DNA of 64,000 bases from Sipunculus nudus (lineage: Eukaryota > Annelida > Sipuncula > Golfingiida > Sipunculidae), in contig CM049320.1 in assembly GCA_026874595.1 (NCBI GenBank), forward strand, positions 31,154,214-31,218,213, read 5' to 3'. Made by a program: the position numbers and the translations under genes. The notes beneath the pieces were generated by a model that worked only from the letters and a program-made list of their open reading frames with translations, had not been told where the DNA came from and ran no database searches. This document shows positions 1 through 10,705 of this stretch, one piece after another (positions within the stretch are counted from its first letter, which is position 1; every line of letters begins with the position of its first letter).

Positions 1-17
1 GAAACGAAAATGTCTAC

Positions 18-243
18 CAACTAGGCGGATGAAGGTTTGGATTTTCTTTGATGACGTCAGTTAAATGATTCTGCTCTCCAGGCGACTGGATTTCAGCCAA
101 AGTGGCTCCCATGTGTTTGCAGATATCTGATGACCTCTTCCAGTGTAGTTTTGGGATTGGATTAAGTTTTGTCTCAAAATGATAACAGGACTCCTGATAT
201 ATGAACCTGAAGCCCCTCGGGCATCGGATGGATCCGGTAAGAA
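18..243 (-). CDS. C-type lectin domain, first half (partial gene, paralogue 1)
   Basis: After a good acceptor (TTTGATTTCAG, exon from 243) the minus strand encodes the first half of a long-form C-type lectin domain: CPRGF, then SCYHFETK, then W-x5-C-x2-MGATLAEI and a conserved QSP-x-EQ helix. It aligns residue for residue with the plus-strand exon at 32,194. The rest of the domain must lie beyond the left edge of the window. In the intact paralogue the exon ends PPG|GT. Here the corresponding bases are TT rather than GT, and the nearest GT (donor after 18) is in phase 2 instead of phase 1, just before an in-frame TAG. The exon end, and whether this copy still splices correctly, are therefore uncertain. 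Confidence 0.6.
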
Positions 244-295
244 CTGAAATCAAACTATTTCCTGTACTTTTAGTGGAGTTCAGGTTACTTGTCTA

Positions 296-655
296 GTCAG
301 AGCCTTTAGGTTCGAGGACAATCCACCGTCCTCAAGTCCGACTCTTTTAGGGCTCGAGTCCAAGTCCAATTCGAATAGACAGATCTTCATTTAAAACACT
401 TAAAAGTAATTCTGTTATAGTTTACACATTCTTTTGCGTTGATGTTTAAATAATTCATCTCACAATGCGGGGATAAAGCTTTAATATACAGTCTTGAATA
501 TTCTGTCTATTGGTCGCTTATATGAGTCTCTATAGTGTGTTCCCCCATCTGAACGTCATAAATTATGTGAAGTCTTTTTCCTTGGACTCGAGATGGACTC
601 GGTCTTATATCTCGAGTCCTGTCCTCAAAGTCCGAGTACAGGTCCGAGGCTGGAA
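296..655. repeat. hAT-like inverted-repeat element in lectin intron
   Basis: The intron between the two exons of lectin paralogue 1 carries inverted GGACTCG/CGAGTCC-rich ends (about 296-370 and 580-655) around an AT-rich centre. The outer ends start CAG on both strands, as in hAT-type MITEs. I could not find a convincing target-site duplication. Confidence 0.4.
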
Positions 656-763
656 CCTGTGATCCATGATTTTATATCTTCTTAATTATTAGTTACCCTC
701 ATCATCTTATAACATTATGGATTAATCAGATATGAAGACAAAAATCGGCTACTCTTATCAAAC

Positions 764-965
764 CTGAGGACAGGAATGCGGCATCCTCTTCGTAAGAACA
801 AGCAGTGTGCCCTGGTGGTTTCATTAATGACAAGATGCCACACAGGGCCTTGCAGTTGTTGATTTGTGCACAGTTGTTTTGGCTCATGCAAGCTTCTACG
901 GAATTATTAATCGCGTGAGGATGATTTTGAAGATCTTGTAGCTTCAATGGAGTTAAATCACCATG
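764..965 (-). CDS. C-type lectin family, N-terminal cysteine-module exon (paralogue 1)
   Basis: The reading frame on the minus strand is open from a candidate splice acceptor (AG just above 965) down to a TCAG|GT donor at 764. The translation holds cysteines spaced C-x5-C-x5-C-x3-C-x13-C, with the core residues ALCGILSLMKPP. The same spacing and the LM/LV-x-PP core recur in the exon at 31,495 and in the broken exon at 6.4 kb, so the three are one family. In this family the module is encoded just before a C-type lectin domain exon, which here lies at 18-243 on the same strand. The donor at 764 is in phase 1 and matches the phase-1 acceptor of the lectin exon. The signal-peptide exon is not visible. 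The function of the cysteine module is unknown to me; an extracellular, disulfide-bonded role is inferred. Confidence 0.62.
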
Positions 966-3900
966 CTGGTTATTATTTTTTGAATAAATACCTACACCAG
1001 GACAAAATGATATTATTGAAAGTACACTATTTTATTCCAATACAGCATTTAAGTAATGTATGTATTCTATTACTGATTATTTACATAATAAATATATAAA
1101 AGAACTAATGTAATTAATTTTACAATTTCGCCTTGTACTCTTATTATCAAGTCATAATTGAATAGACGAAAAATTCGGCTATTATTGAATCTTTGAAATA
1201 ATAACTGTTTTGATGTGACAATCTGCCCGTCATGAGATGTATGATGCATAAGAAAATTTAGCTATATTGAGTAAAACATCTTATATCCTTTTTGGCCTTA
1301 TTATACGAAGACGCCCATTTTCCTAAACGGTCACACGATTGGATTTGAGGGTGATTTAGTCTGAAATTCATAAGACCATATTATGGATGTTCTTATAACG
1401 TTTCGATGGTAGGATTTGCTATTCCATAAGCACATTGGGTTTTTACACACTTCTAATTAAGTTATTGTATGACAGTACTTGGTGTGGAATTGTACAACCA
1501 TACAAATTCCATGTAATTTCCAGCTAGATCTGGACCGCATGTTGCATTCATTTGTTTTTTCCTGATTTCCCTACTACATCTAAGATATAATTTAATATGT
1601 GTATTTCAATCCAAAAAAAGTTGGTGATGCTTACCTTGAATATGTAACGGGATAAGGAAAATACAAAACGGAATAAACATTATTTTATTTAGAATCCCAG
1701 CAGTTGTTTCTGCAGAAGTTACAAGATGTTTCCTATGAAGCAAAACAGATATTCCATCGAATTTGGTGTGCTGTTTAATCATAAAAAAGATACGTCAGAT
1801 GTTTATAAATGCAGACAATGAGAAGCTTCATTGTGCCTGACGTTTGATACAATCCTCAACTGGAAAAAGCATGAGTTTTAAACAAATACAAAGCCTTTCT
1901 CGTGTACAAAGCCATGTGTTTATGCGAATGTTTTAATGGACCGTTTCTCTTTTTTTACATTGGTTTGATGAAATGTTGGAAATAACAAACTGCTTTATAC
2001 TGAATGAACTATATACATCAATATAAACGTCCAGAGTGATTACATTGAGATTTAATGGACTCTATTGTTAAAATAATATCCCTAGGTTGAGATTTTATAT
2101 TAAACATTTGATGACTAACACAAAGTCTGATCATTAGATATTTTGATTTGAATAAAGAATAAAACAATGGGACTATTTCAATGCAAAAAATATTGTTTTA
2201 TATTCAGATGGCAAGTACCTCTTTTTCAAAAACCAAATTATATGAAAACTTTTAAATATTGCCTTCTAAACATAATCTGTAAACAAATTTCGTACTTGGG
2301 ATTAAATAGAGGATAAAATACACGTGTGAGCTATTGTTAGGAACAATACACGTGTCAACTATGCAAAATCTCAAATCCCCCGTTGAGGGGTTTACAAAAA
2401 GTGTATTTAAGCAAATGTATCCTCGAAAGTAAAGCCAAGGTCACCGGTTTTCGAACAGACGCGAGAATTCGTAAAAAAATTAAATTTAAAATTTCATGAA
2501 AACATAGTCCGTGGTTTAAAAGTTTTCACATTCATGACATTGGCAAAAATAACGGCAGACCAAACACTGTATGTTTCCCTCCATGGGAATGAGATATAAT
2601 AAAAGTGTATATCGGAATAGTTTCTGAATGGAAAAAAAAATTAAAAGTATTAATGCAATTATTTTATAGAGAATAATTACTAATACAGAATTTATTTTGT
2701 CATGGTTCATCTAAGAAATATTTGTGGATGCATATTCTGATAAAGATTATCAGTATAGCCATATCTTATATCTTGACATATAAGTTGAAATCCTAAGAGT
2801 TTATCAGTGCAATTCCAGAGTTCATACTCATTTCCTGATTTTACTTGTCAAACTCACATAAACTAGGATAAATCTTCACACTATGATTTGTTCCGGACGT
2901 AGGTCTATAAATAGTAGTTTATATCTGTGATTGATAAAATTTCTAAAATAATTTCTTGATTTCTGTACTCTTCTGTTAAAAGATTTCCATAGTCAGTCAC
3001 CAATCTGACTATAATATTAATGGATCTGTAAAGAGAAATCGTTAAGAAAAGAACTCACCATTATCCAATTACCAGCAACTTAAGCGAAATGTACCAATGT
3101 CCTCACATCTGCTGATGCTTGCAAAGCTTTTCCGTTCACATTTACACACGAAGTTCTGTAATTACGTAGAATGTTTTAGCAGCTGTAAACTTCTAATAAA
3201 GTTTAGTTGCCAGGTTGGATATTAGGTCATGAATGAATGCCTGATTTGAGAAATCATCATATTACTAGTATTTAAACTTATCATTTAGATAGTTTAAGAA
3301 GTCAATAAACTATACGTATTACACGTGTTCTTTATCTCTAAGCATTCGTTATAATATAACATCTCAGAATAGATATCCTGGTTTTTCTCCAGCTTCCATC
3401 TGATAAAATGTACCATGGCGTTAATGATTATCCCGACACATTTATCATGTCTCTTTATAAAACGTGTCTTCTTGCTCACCTAGTAGAATAATAAGAAAAC
3501 ATAGAGACGGACAAACAAGTTTCTAAAAGGGAGCCACTTATCATTCCCAGAGATGTATCAATTTGTGTAAATTCAGATGATACCAATCAGGTCTTACTTT
3601 CTTTTGCATTAGTTGCTTCTGTTTGAACAATTATCATAGACTTGTCCATTCTATAGGAAAGCAGTCTTTATAGACAAACAATTGTGTACAGTTTATCAGC
3701 GTAAGTTAAAAGGCCTGAGGTAAAACATTCACACCTGATAAAACATTACAGCGGTGCAAACAATGCTCATTAAATGAAGATTAATAGGCTCATATTTCGT
3801 CACAGCGTTGTTGTTGTAAAAATGATGTAAATATTATAATAAAATAAGCAGACTGTCGGTTTGCTTATTAAAAAAAATGTAAATAAGGGCTTATGGGAAC

Positions 3901-6390
3901 GCGGGGTAAGCATCTGTGATCCTCGAAATCTCTTATTAATCTGCATGTCCGAACGTCCGATCAGAGACGCGTTTTTCTGGTTGTAATACAGAGAGGATCA
4001 AAGTTTACTCTTGTAGTAACCAGTGCACTTTTGCCGATTACCTCCAAAAAATACTATCCATTTATTGGGTTGGGAGGGGGAACTTGAAAAAAAAAGTTTC
4101 AAGGTGATTTTGGTAGGGAGCCAGGAGGAACTGCTACAGTTGAACTAAGTCTGACAAAATTATTGGTTATGATAATCGTCCCTACTCCGGAAGAGTAGAA
4201 GTCTATTGGTGGATTTATTCTAAATAATTCAAGTTCATTATACATAAGACAAAGCCAGCCCCTGAACACAGGCTCCATAAAAAGGCTTTGACGATGACAG
4301 AGGCCGAATCAATGTTGAAAGAAAGATCCGTTAAAATTATAATTAAGTGTATTGTAAAGGACCATATTATGTTAGTGGCATTGTGCGTCAATGAATTTTG
4401 TCTGTTTCTCAACATAAATGACAAATGCATGAAACAAATTGATATATGTCAACATCTTTGAATTCCTCTAATTGAAATGGATATTTCATTTATTTGTTTA
4501 ACAAAATAAAAGTTATAACGATTGGGTTAGGTTAAAAAACTTCATATTCCTAATATTTGCTGTCACTCATTTTCAGACCTATTGTAGACGTGTCAATATT
4601 AAGTGAATGATAGGGAGGTTGAATTTATGACTACTTTCAAAGCAGACCATTTCTTCCACAAGCTGCAATTAATGCTATCCTAAATCGAAGAATGTTAATC
4701 AGTAATTTATCGTTAATAATACGTTTAAAAGACCGTATAGAAATGGTCAACAGCCTTCAGCCTATAGCTAAACATGAAGGACCCCCATCAAAAATTGGAT
4801 AAAACAAACATGAATTGCTCTGTTCTCTATACCTAATTAACTTAAACAGCTAAATCTCTATTAAACCATGCAGTTATCCAAATTAAATATATCTTCGCTG
4901 GAATAGCTAAAGATAGGGATAATATAAGTTAAAGCCTATGTTTATCCTCATGTTATTTTGTGTCTAAAGTGAGAAAGATTACTTAAAACGTGCTTTTTTA
5001 TTCAGTGACTGGTACTGGTTTAAAGACAGCAAACAACGAGAGAGAATTGTTTTATTATAATATACTTTCTTAATGTCACGATAGAATGATATTGATAAAA
5101 TATATATTATGAACCCTTTTAAATGAATTCACCAACTGTATGAGAGTGAATATCCGGGATCTTTTAATTTTAATAACTCATGGAGAAGACGGGACTACTT
5201 TGCTTATGGGAACAAAAAGAGTTCAAAGAACCCAGTTGTTACATAATGAGTGCAATGATGAATGCACACGACAAGGTCAAACCGATGTTTTTGTAATATC
5301 AAGTAAGTGCGATTTCACTGAGCATGACGTGTATTGTTTTGCAAAAATTTAAAAATGTTCATTGACAACATATATTAAATATTATTGCTGATAATATTTA
5401 GACTTTGTATATATCGAAAGCTCCTTAATACGTCCAGTAGATAGCAAGATAGAAGATAGTTTGAGAATATGGCAAAGCAAGTTAAGGGTATCAAAGACTG
5501 AATACCGTCATGTATTTAACGATATGGGATTATCTAAAGGGTCTATTGAAAAATGTGCTGTATGGAAGAAAAATAATGTGGCCTAGCGCAACGATGATTC
5601 CTGGTTACTTCATCACCGCAGATATAAATAACACAGTAAATTTGAGGATGATAAACACTGTTCATCGTACGGATGGCAGCGTTTATTAGTCTGTACTGGT
5701 GGACGCAATCGGAGCACTGGGAGAAAACCACCGACCTTGGACGGGCAACTACAACCCAATCTTATAGCAATGCCGGGGAGCAAACCTGGGTCGTCAGAAG
5801 AGAGCTCCCAAGCGTTTTACCACTCGAGTGTACGGGTATATTCTAAGAAGTTCGTTCAACTGTGTTTACACCTTTTATTTATAGTCTATGTCAAAGAATA
5901 AAACTTAAATCCAGGAGCGGAAAGGCAATTATAATTAATTTCCATTGCTACATTCAAGATTTCTTCGATGGTGGTTGCACCGAAATCCCTACAATGTAAT
6001 TTATGTTATTATAAAGATATTGCTGTTATTATATTTTTATTATAAGGTATGAATTACACTTTTTTGTCTAGGTACTCCTCTTTTATACACGAGATTACAG
6101 CCTTCAACTGAACAAAAATCATTTCAAGATACCTATTCTTTCTTTGTGATTCATTTTCTGAATAAAAGCCCTAAAGATGAAGCGTTTCTCATTTCTCAAT
6201 TCAAAGCATATGTGTTATGTTTCACATCAAAATTCTGAAATATTCAATTATGATAATTGGAATTTCCTTTCCCCAAAAAAATCTCCAAATTGTTTTATAC
6301 CATTTTGCCCCCTCCAGCTGGCGCACATCATGCCCTGCATAATAAAGGAACTCTGATATGTAATTTCTGTCCATAAACTGACAGTTCCTT
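966..6390. other. AT-rich non-coding stretch, no gene seen
   Basis: About 5.4 kb of AT-rich sequence upstream of lectin paralogue 1. I see no ORF with recognisable domain content, no tRNA and no long repeat. Short ORFs here (for example 3,294-3,479 and 5,140-5,352) have no family signature. The missing 5' exons of the lectin gene, including a signal peptide, should lie in this stretch, but I cannot place them. Confidence 0.5.
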
Positions 6391-6396
6391 TTCAGG

Positions 6397-6672
6397 GTTT
6401 GTGTCATATAAGATGGCGCTAACCGGCCTGGCTTTCGGGAGAGACAGAATCAACCTAGATTGATGTCCAACTACGTATGTTTCAGAGAATCAGAATGCGA
6501 TAATATCAAGCAATGTTCGGAGCTGTGAAGCATGACGTTATTGATGGGACCACCATGGTACACAGGTTGCTCTCATTTGGATGATAGTGGGTTATTTCTG
6601 GAACTCCTACATCACTATGGCATCAACCCAACAGTAGAGGCATGTCCACTGACTGTTCTTTACTGGGTCAAG
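6397..6672 (+). pseudogene. Decayed C-type lectin N-terminal exon (paralogue 3)
   Basis: After a CTTTTCAG acceptor (exon from about 6,397) the plus strand encodes a third copy of the lectin-family cysteine module. It needs a frameshift near 6,460, after which the cysteines fall at the family spacing C-x5-C-x5-C. The fourth cysteine codon is replaced by an in-frame TGA (6,526-6,528), followed by SMTLLMGPPWYTGC, which matches the SMLSLVRPPWYTRC of the intact gene. A consensus donor, AAG|GTAAGT, ends the segment at 6,672. No lectin-domain exon follows before the LINE insertion at 7,036. I read it as a pseudogene exon. A frameshift in addition to the TGA argues against a selenocysteine reading. 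Confidence 0.6.
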
Positions 6673-7175
6673 GTAAGTGGCTGAATTACAGGGACAAACG
6701 CAGGATTAAACAATAAATTCAAGGATCTTGAAAGATATCCGGTTTCTCTTCGTGTTCTATTTTCCCTAAAACACTTATATATCAGGGTAAAACTATGTTC
6801 TTTATATCATCCGAATATTCAGAAAAAAATAGCTGCAATATGACTATATTGCATATATTCTACATGACATCATGCAAAATGATGTCCTCATCCGGGTTTA
6901 AAAATCCATTTATAAAATCCCATGAGCTAGCACTCCTGGGAGAGACCCGACACCCTAACGGATGAGTAGACCAATGAATGCTGTGATCAGGCCTAATTCA
7001 CACAAGAGTAAAAAAAATGAAGAAAAGCCCAATCCGTTGTGACAAGGATACCGTTATATTTACAAGAAGGCCTGCCGAAGTTCAAGTACCTGCTGAAGGC
7101 TTCCGGTTCAAGATGGCTAACGTGTAGGTGGTGTCATCACGAGCTCTCACCAAAAAGATAATTTTTTTCTCAATA

Positions 7176-8096
7176 ATGTCAGAGGAGTTTGGCGTGAAGA
7201 CCAGAGCCATGAGTAAAAGTGACCAGGAAAAGACAGAACAACTTACAATGGACAAATTTGTGGAACAAACCCGGAGAAAATCCCCAAATACGGGGGCAAG
7301 CGAGGACAAAGAACAATGTACGCCACCGGAATGGGAGGATATTACTTCCAAGTTTAACACGAAGTGTGCAGAGCTAGAAAAGGTATTTACAAAAGCATTG
7401 GAAGATTTTAAAGCTTCGTTGAATAAAGACTTTGAAGAAGTTAAAAGCAAAGTGAAGACATTGGACAAAAACCTCACAGATGTAAAAACAAAAACGGATT
7501 CGATTGTAAACAGTTTAGAATTCACACAAACAGACATGAAAGACGTACAGTCGAGAATGGAGACCATAGAGTCAGAAAACAAGACCTTTAAAGCTGAGAT
7601 AGCCAAACTGAAGAAAGAAAACCAAGAGAAAGATGAACAGTTATTATCGGTAATGGAGAAAATCACAGAAATGGAGAGATACAGTAGAGAATACAATTTG
7701 CGGTTAATTGGCGTCAAGGAACAAAAGAAAGAAGACTGTGTGAAAATCGTGGCTGACGTGATCAGAGAACAAAGACTCCTTGGCGACATGGACAATAACA
7801 GTATTGCAGGGGCCATTGAAAACGCTCACAGAACAGGCAAAATCAAAACAAACGGAGAAAGACACATCATTGTTAAACTTCACAGCAGGCCGAACCGGAA
7901 CGTGATACTGAGAAACCAACGTCAAAAGAGCAGAGGGACCGAATTCTTTGTCGAGGATCTGACAAAAGAGGACTATGCTTTGAAAAAGAAGGCCGCCAAT
8001 CAAATGAAAAGAGCATTTGAAGACAAACAAAAAGTCCGCTTTTGGAGAGGCCGTTTGATTATTAACGGTAAAGAAACCCCTATTCATGGACAATAA
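7176..8096 (+). CDS. L1-type ORF1 protein (RNA-binding chaperone)
   Basis: The first in-frame ATG is at 7,176; upstream codons in the open frame have no ATG. The 307-residue protein has a polar N terminus. A long Lys/Glu-rich coiled coil follows (roughly residues 45-170, with heptads such as LEKVFTKALEDFKASL). Then comes an RRM-like segment starting EYNLRLIGV, and a basic C-terminal domain with ENAHRTG and RHIIVKL. This is the layout of L1 ORF1p (Transposase_22), a trimeric RNA-binding protein that packages the element's RNA. The frame is intact over its full length. The antisense ORFs here are shadows of this gene. Confidence 0.85.
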   Translation: MSEEFGVKTRAMSKSDQEKTEQLTMDKFVEQTRRKSPNTGASEDKEQCTPPEWEDITSKFNTKCAELEKVFTKALEDFKASLNKDFEEVKSKVKTLDKNLTDVKTKTDSIVNSLEFTQTDMKDVQSRMETIESENKTFKAEIAKLKKENQEKDEQLLSVMEKITEMERYSREYNLRLIGVKEQKKEDCVKIVADVIREQRLLGDMDNNSIAGAIENAHRTGKIKTNGERHIIVKLHSRPNRNVILRNQRQKSRGTEFFVEDLTKEDYALKKKAANQMKRAFEDKQKVRFWRGRLIINGKETPIHGQ

Positions 8097-8759
8097 TGCA
8101 CCTTCTCCACGGTCATTGGTTAATACAACCACCTGTAAACATGGAAATTAGCCCAAGTTTTGTCCACGTGCACGAGGTTCCCGCCATCTCTGATTGTCAT
8201 CTAGACTGACGCCAGAGGGTGTGTTAGGTTCAGTTGAGCTTAGTTTGGGTAAACGAGACATTTTGGATAATAGAGACTTTGTATCAATATCTCATGTATT
8301 TGCTCGTGTTTGATGAAACCAGACAAGGCTTGGGACTCAACTTGTAGACGTTGTACTGGCAATTGGAGAACTTTATTGATAGGTTGGTCAAACAACAACA
8401 TTAAATATTTACTTTACCACGTTCATTAATTACAGTTTATTAAAGAAACGTCACATGTAAACGTAAGGGTCGATAATATCGGGTAATTTCATACCGTATA
8501 CTATTTATAGTCTGTAATAATGAGTCTGTATTAAATTATACTGTAATATATACGGTGTAATGCCATTAGTGGATTAAAGTTACAGCAATCTGCACCCGTT
8601 TATTCTACTAGCCAGTTATGTTGCTCTGATCTTGGAAATTTTTGTTTTCCTCACCCTAAATGTGGTAAATTTACAATACAGTTTAAAGTTAACCTTTTGT
8701 CTTTATCAGTTTCTATACACCCGTCATAATGATGGAGTATTATGATATACCCACTATAT

Positions 8760-9310
8760 ACACATCTGTTAGTCTGCCCAACCGTCTGTTGGTTTTGGTG
8801 CCGCCGCAATAACTTACCGGTACTTTGTGGGATTTTTACCGGATTCATTATAACTACTTACCAATGGATTATTTCAGCTGAGTTCAATTATGAGCAAAAT
8901 CCATGCATATTTTATAAGATTCATATAAAATGAGGCTACAGGGTAATAGGCTACTTTGTGGTGTTTCCCGGATAACTCTCAAAGAATATGAAGCATTTTG
9001 ATAAAACTCATCAGAAATATTAATTCATAAAATATCTTGCCTAAGTTCATTTTCCAGCAAAATCTGTACATGATTAATGAGGTCAGAGGTCACCCTCTGA
9101 CTACACTTTGGTGACTTGCCAGGTCCTATGGATTTTCATGGAACTCATTGTTTATTATTTTCTAATTAAGTCCTCACCTGAATTACGTTCTCATCATTTG
9201 CACATATTTAATGAGGTCAGAGGTCACCAGATGCACCATGGGCATATTATGCACTTTAGCAGTGCTCTTGTTAACATTATTTGTACTTCGCAGTACACTT
9301 GACAGCTCAA
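8760..9310. repeat. Interspersed repeat family A, copy 1 (inside the LINE spacer)
   Basis: This segment matches about 25,690-26,260 in order and orientation. Shared landmarks are 'taccggtrcttt', 'ataactactta', 'gaggtca(g)aggtca', 'acttgcca' and 'gggcatattatgca'. It lies between ORF1 and ORF2 of the LINE, so it either inserted into the element or has become part of it. No coding capacity is seen. The remainder of the inter-ORF spacer (8,097-8,759 and 9,311-9,943) shows no ORF that I recognise. Confidence 0.6.
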
Positions 9311-9943
9311 ATATTACATTTGTTTTCTAATTAATATTTTAATACATGTAGCTCTGACACCTGTTTGAGTAGAATAACATCCAGGAACAATATTCACTGA
9401 TATTATTTTTAATGAAATATTTATACATTTATCCATATTTGACTGGAAATATTTCAACACTCATTGTGTATTTGTGTTTACTAGATTATATTATTCAATA
9501 TTTTATATTAATAAGTATAAGGGATCTGTCCTTTGGGCCTTATTTATATGTTGTAATACCCAATGACCACTTTATATGTTTTGTAAGTAATATACAAAAT
9601 CTGTAAAGGAGATGGTTTGTAATTTGTTTGAACAACAATGTTTAGTAGAAAATTCCCGTTAATAATACTGCGATTAATAAGTGTAGGTGATTGAGCCAAT
9701 TTATGGTTACGTTAGCCACTTTATTGCAGACAGGTACTCTTTTTGTTGTCTTAAACAGCAATACTTACTACTTGTCGGAACTAGGAAGTAAGAGATCATT
9801 AAGATCATAGATTATATGTTTTATATATTTTGTTATAGAGTTGTTGTGTGTAAGGTATATGTAATGTTGGAGGCAATTCATAATCTTCATATGAGATATA
9901 CTTTAGGTACTTACCTTAATTTGTTTTTCATATACTGTTCAAA

Positions 9944-10705
9944 GTGATAAATACAATCAATATTGCATCTTTTAATGTTAGGGGTATAGCAGGACATACA
10001 AAAAGAAGAGAAGTATTTCATTGGTTAAATAGAAAACCATTTTCAGTTATATTTTTACAAGAAACACATAGTGTACCAAACAGTGAATCCAGATGGAAAT
10101 CAGAATGGGGAAACCAAATTTTCTTTAGCCATGGTTCTAGTCAGGCAAGGGGGGTTTGTGTTCTTATAAAGAACAAAGCAGATGTAAAAATAATTGAAAT
10201 GGTAAGTGATACACAAGGAAGATATTTGATACTTGACACTATTATATTACAACAAAGGATAACATTAGTTAATGTTTATGCACCCAATGTGGATGACCCA
10301 ATTTTCTTTCAAACTTTAATTAATATTTTATGTAACAGGAATCCAGGAAAATTGATAATCGGAGGAGATTTCAATTTAATCTTAGACCCAGTTATTGATA
10401 AAAAAGGAGCTACTGGCTGCAGTCATCCAAAGTCTAGCGAAATAATAAAAAACTGGATAGAATTAGCAAATCTTACAGATATATGGAGACAACAGCATCC
10501 TACTGAGTCAAGATACACATGGCATAGATACAACCCAAAATCTGTTTTTTGTAGGCTAGATTTCTTTTTGATAAGTGACTGCCTGTGTAACAGTGTACAG
10601 AACTCCGATATACAGTCTGGATACAAAAGTGATCATTCTTTAATTTTTTTATCTTTAATCTTGTCTGAGGGGAAACATCTGGAAATTAAACTGCAGTCTT
10701 CTTGA
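9944..10705 (+). CDS. L1-type ORF2, endonuclease half (frameshifted from RT)
   Basis: The frame encodes an apurinic-type endonuclease with all family motifs in order: SFNVRG (residue about 9), FLQETH, VYAPN, IGGDFN, RLDFFLIS and the SDH motif near residue 228. The catalytic Asn, Glu, Asp and His positions are present. The protein nicks target DNA for target-primed reverse transcription. The frame is open from a TAA at 9,917, but there is no ATG before the domain. The GTG at 9,944 opens the ORF in frame, so the true start is unclear. After the SDH motif the reading runs into the wrong frame and stops at 10,705, because the run of four G at 10,669-10,672 has one base too many. The continuation is in the next entry. 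Confidence 0.8.
   Translation: MINTINIASFNVRGIAGHTKRREVFHWLNRKPFSVIFLQETHSVPNSESRWKSEWGNQIFFSHGSSQARGVCVLIKNKADVKIIEMVSDTQGRYLILDTIILQQRITLVNVYAPNVDDPIFFQTLINILCNRNPGKLIIGGDFNLILDPVIDKKGATGCSHPKSSEIIKNWIELANLTDIWRQQHPTESRYTWHRYNPKSVFCRLDFFLISDCLCNSVQNSDIQSGYKSDHSLIFLSLILSEGKHLEIKLQSS

Noticed and set aside
5140-5352. Cysteine-containing 70-codon ORF with a strong GTAAGT site
   Set aside because: No acceptor or family signature; no paralogue in the window.
6526-6528. Selenocysteine codon in the lectin-like exon
   Set aside because: A separate frameshift in the same exon and the missing lectin-domain exon make decay the simpler reading.
7082-8132. Long minus-strand ORFs (244 and 142 codons) opposite the LINE ORF1
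   Set aside because: They are antisense shadows of a Lys/Glu-rich coiled-coil gene; their Ser/Phe-rich translations have no family pattern.
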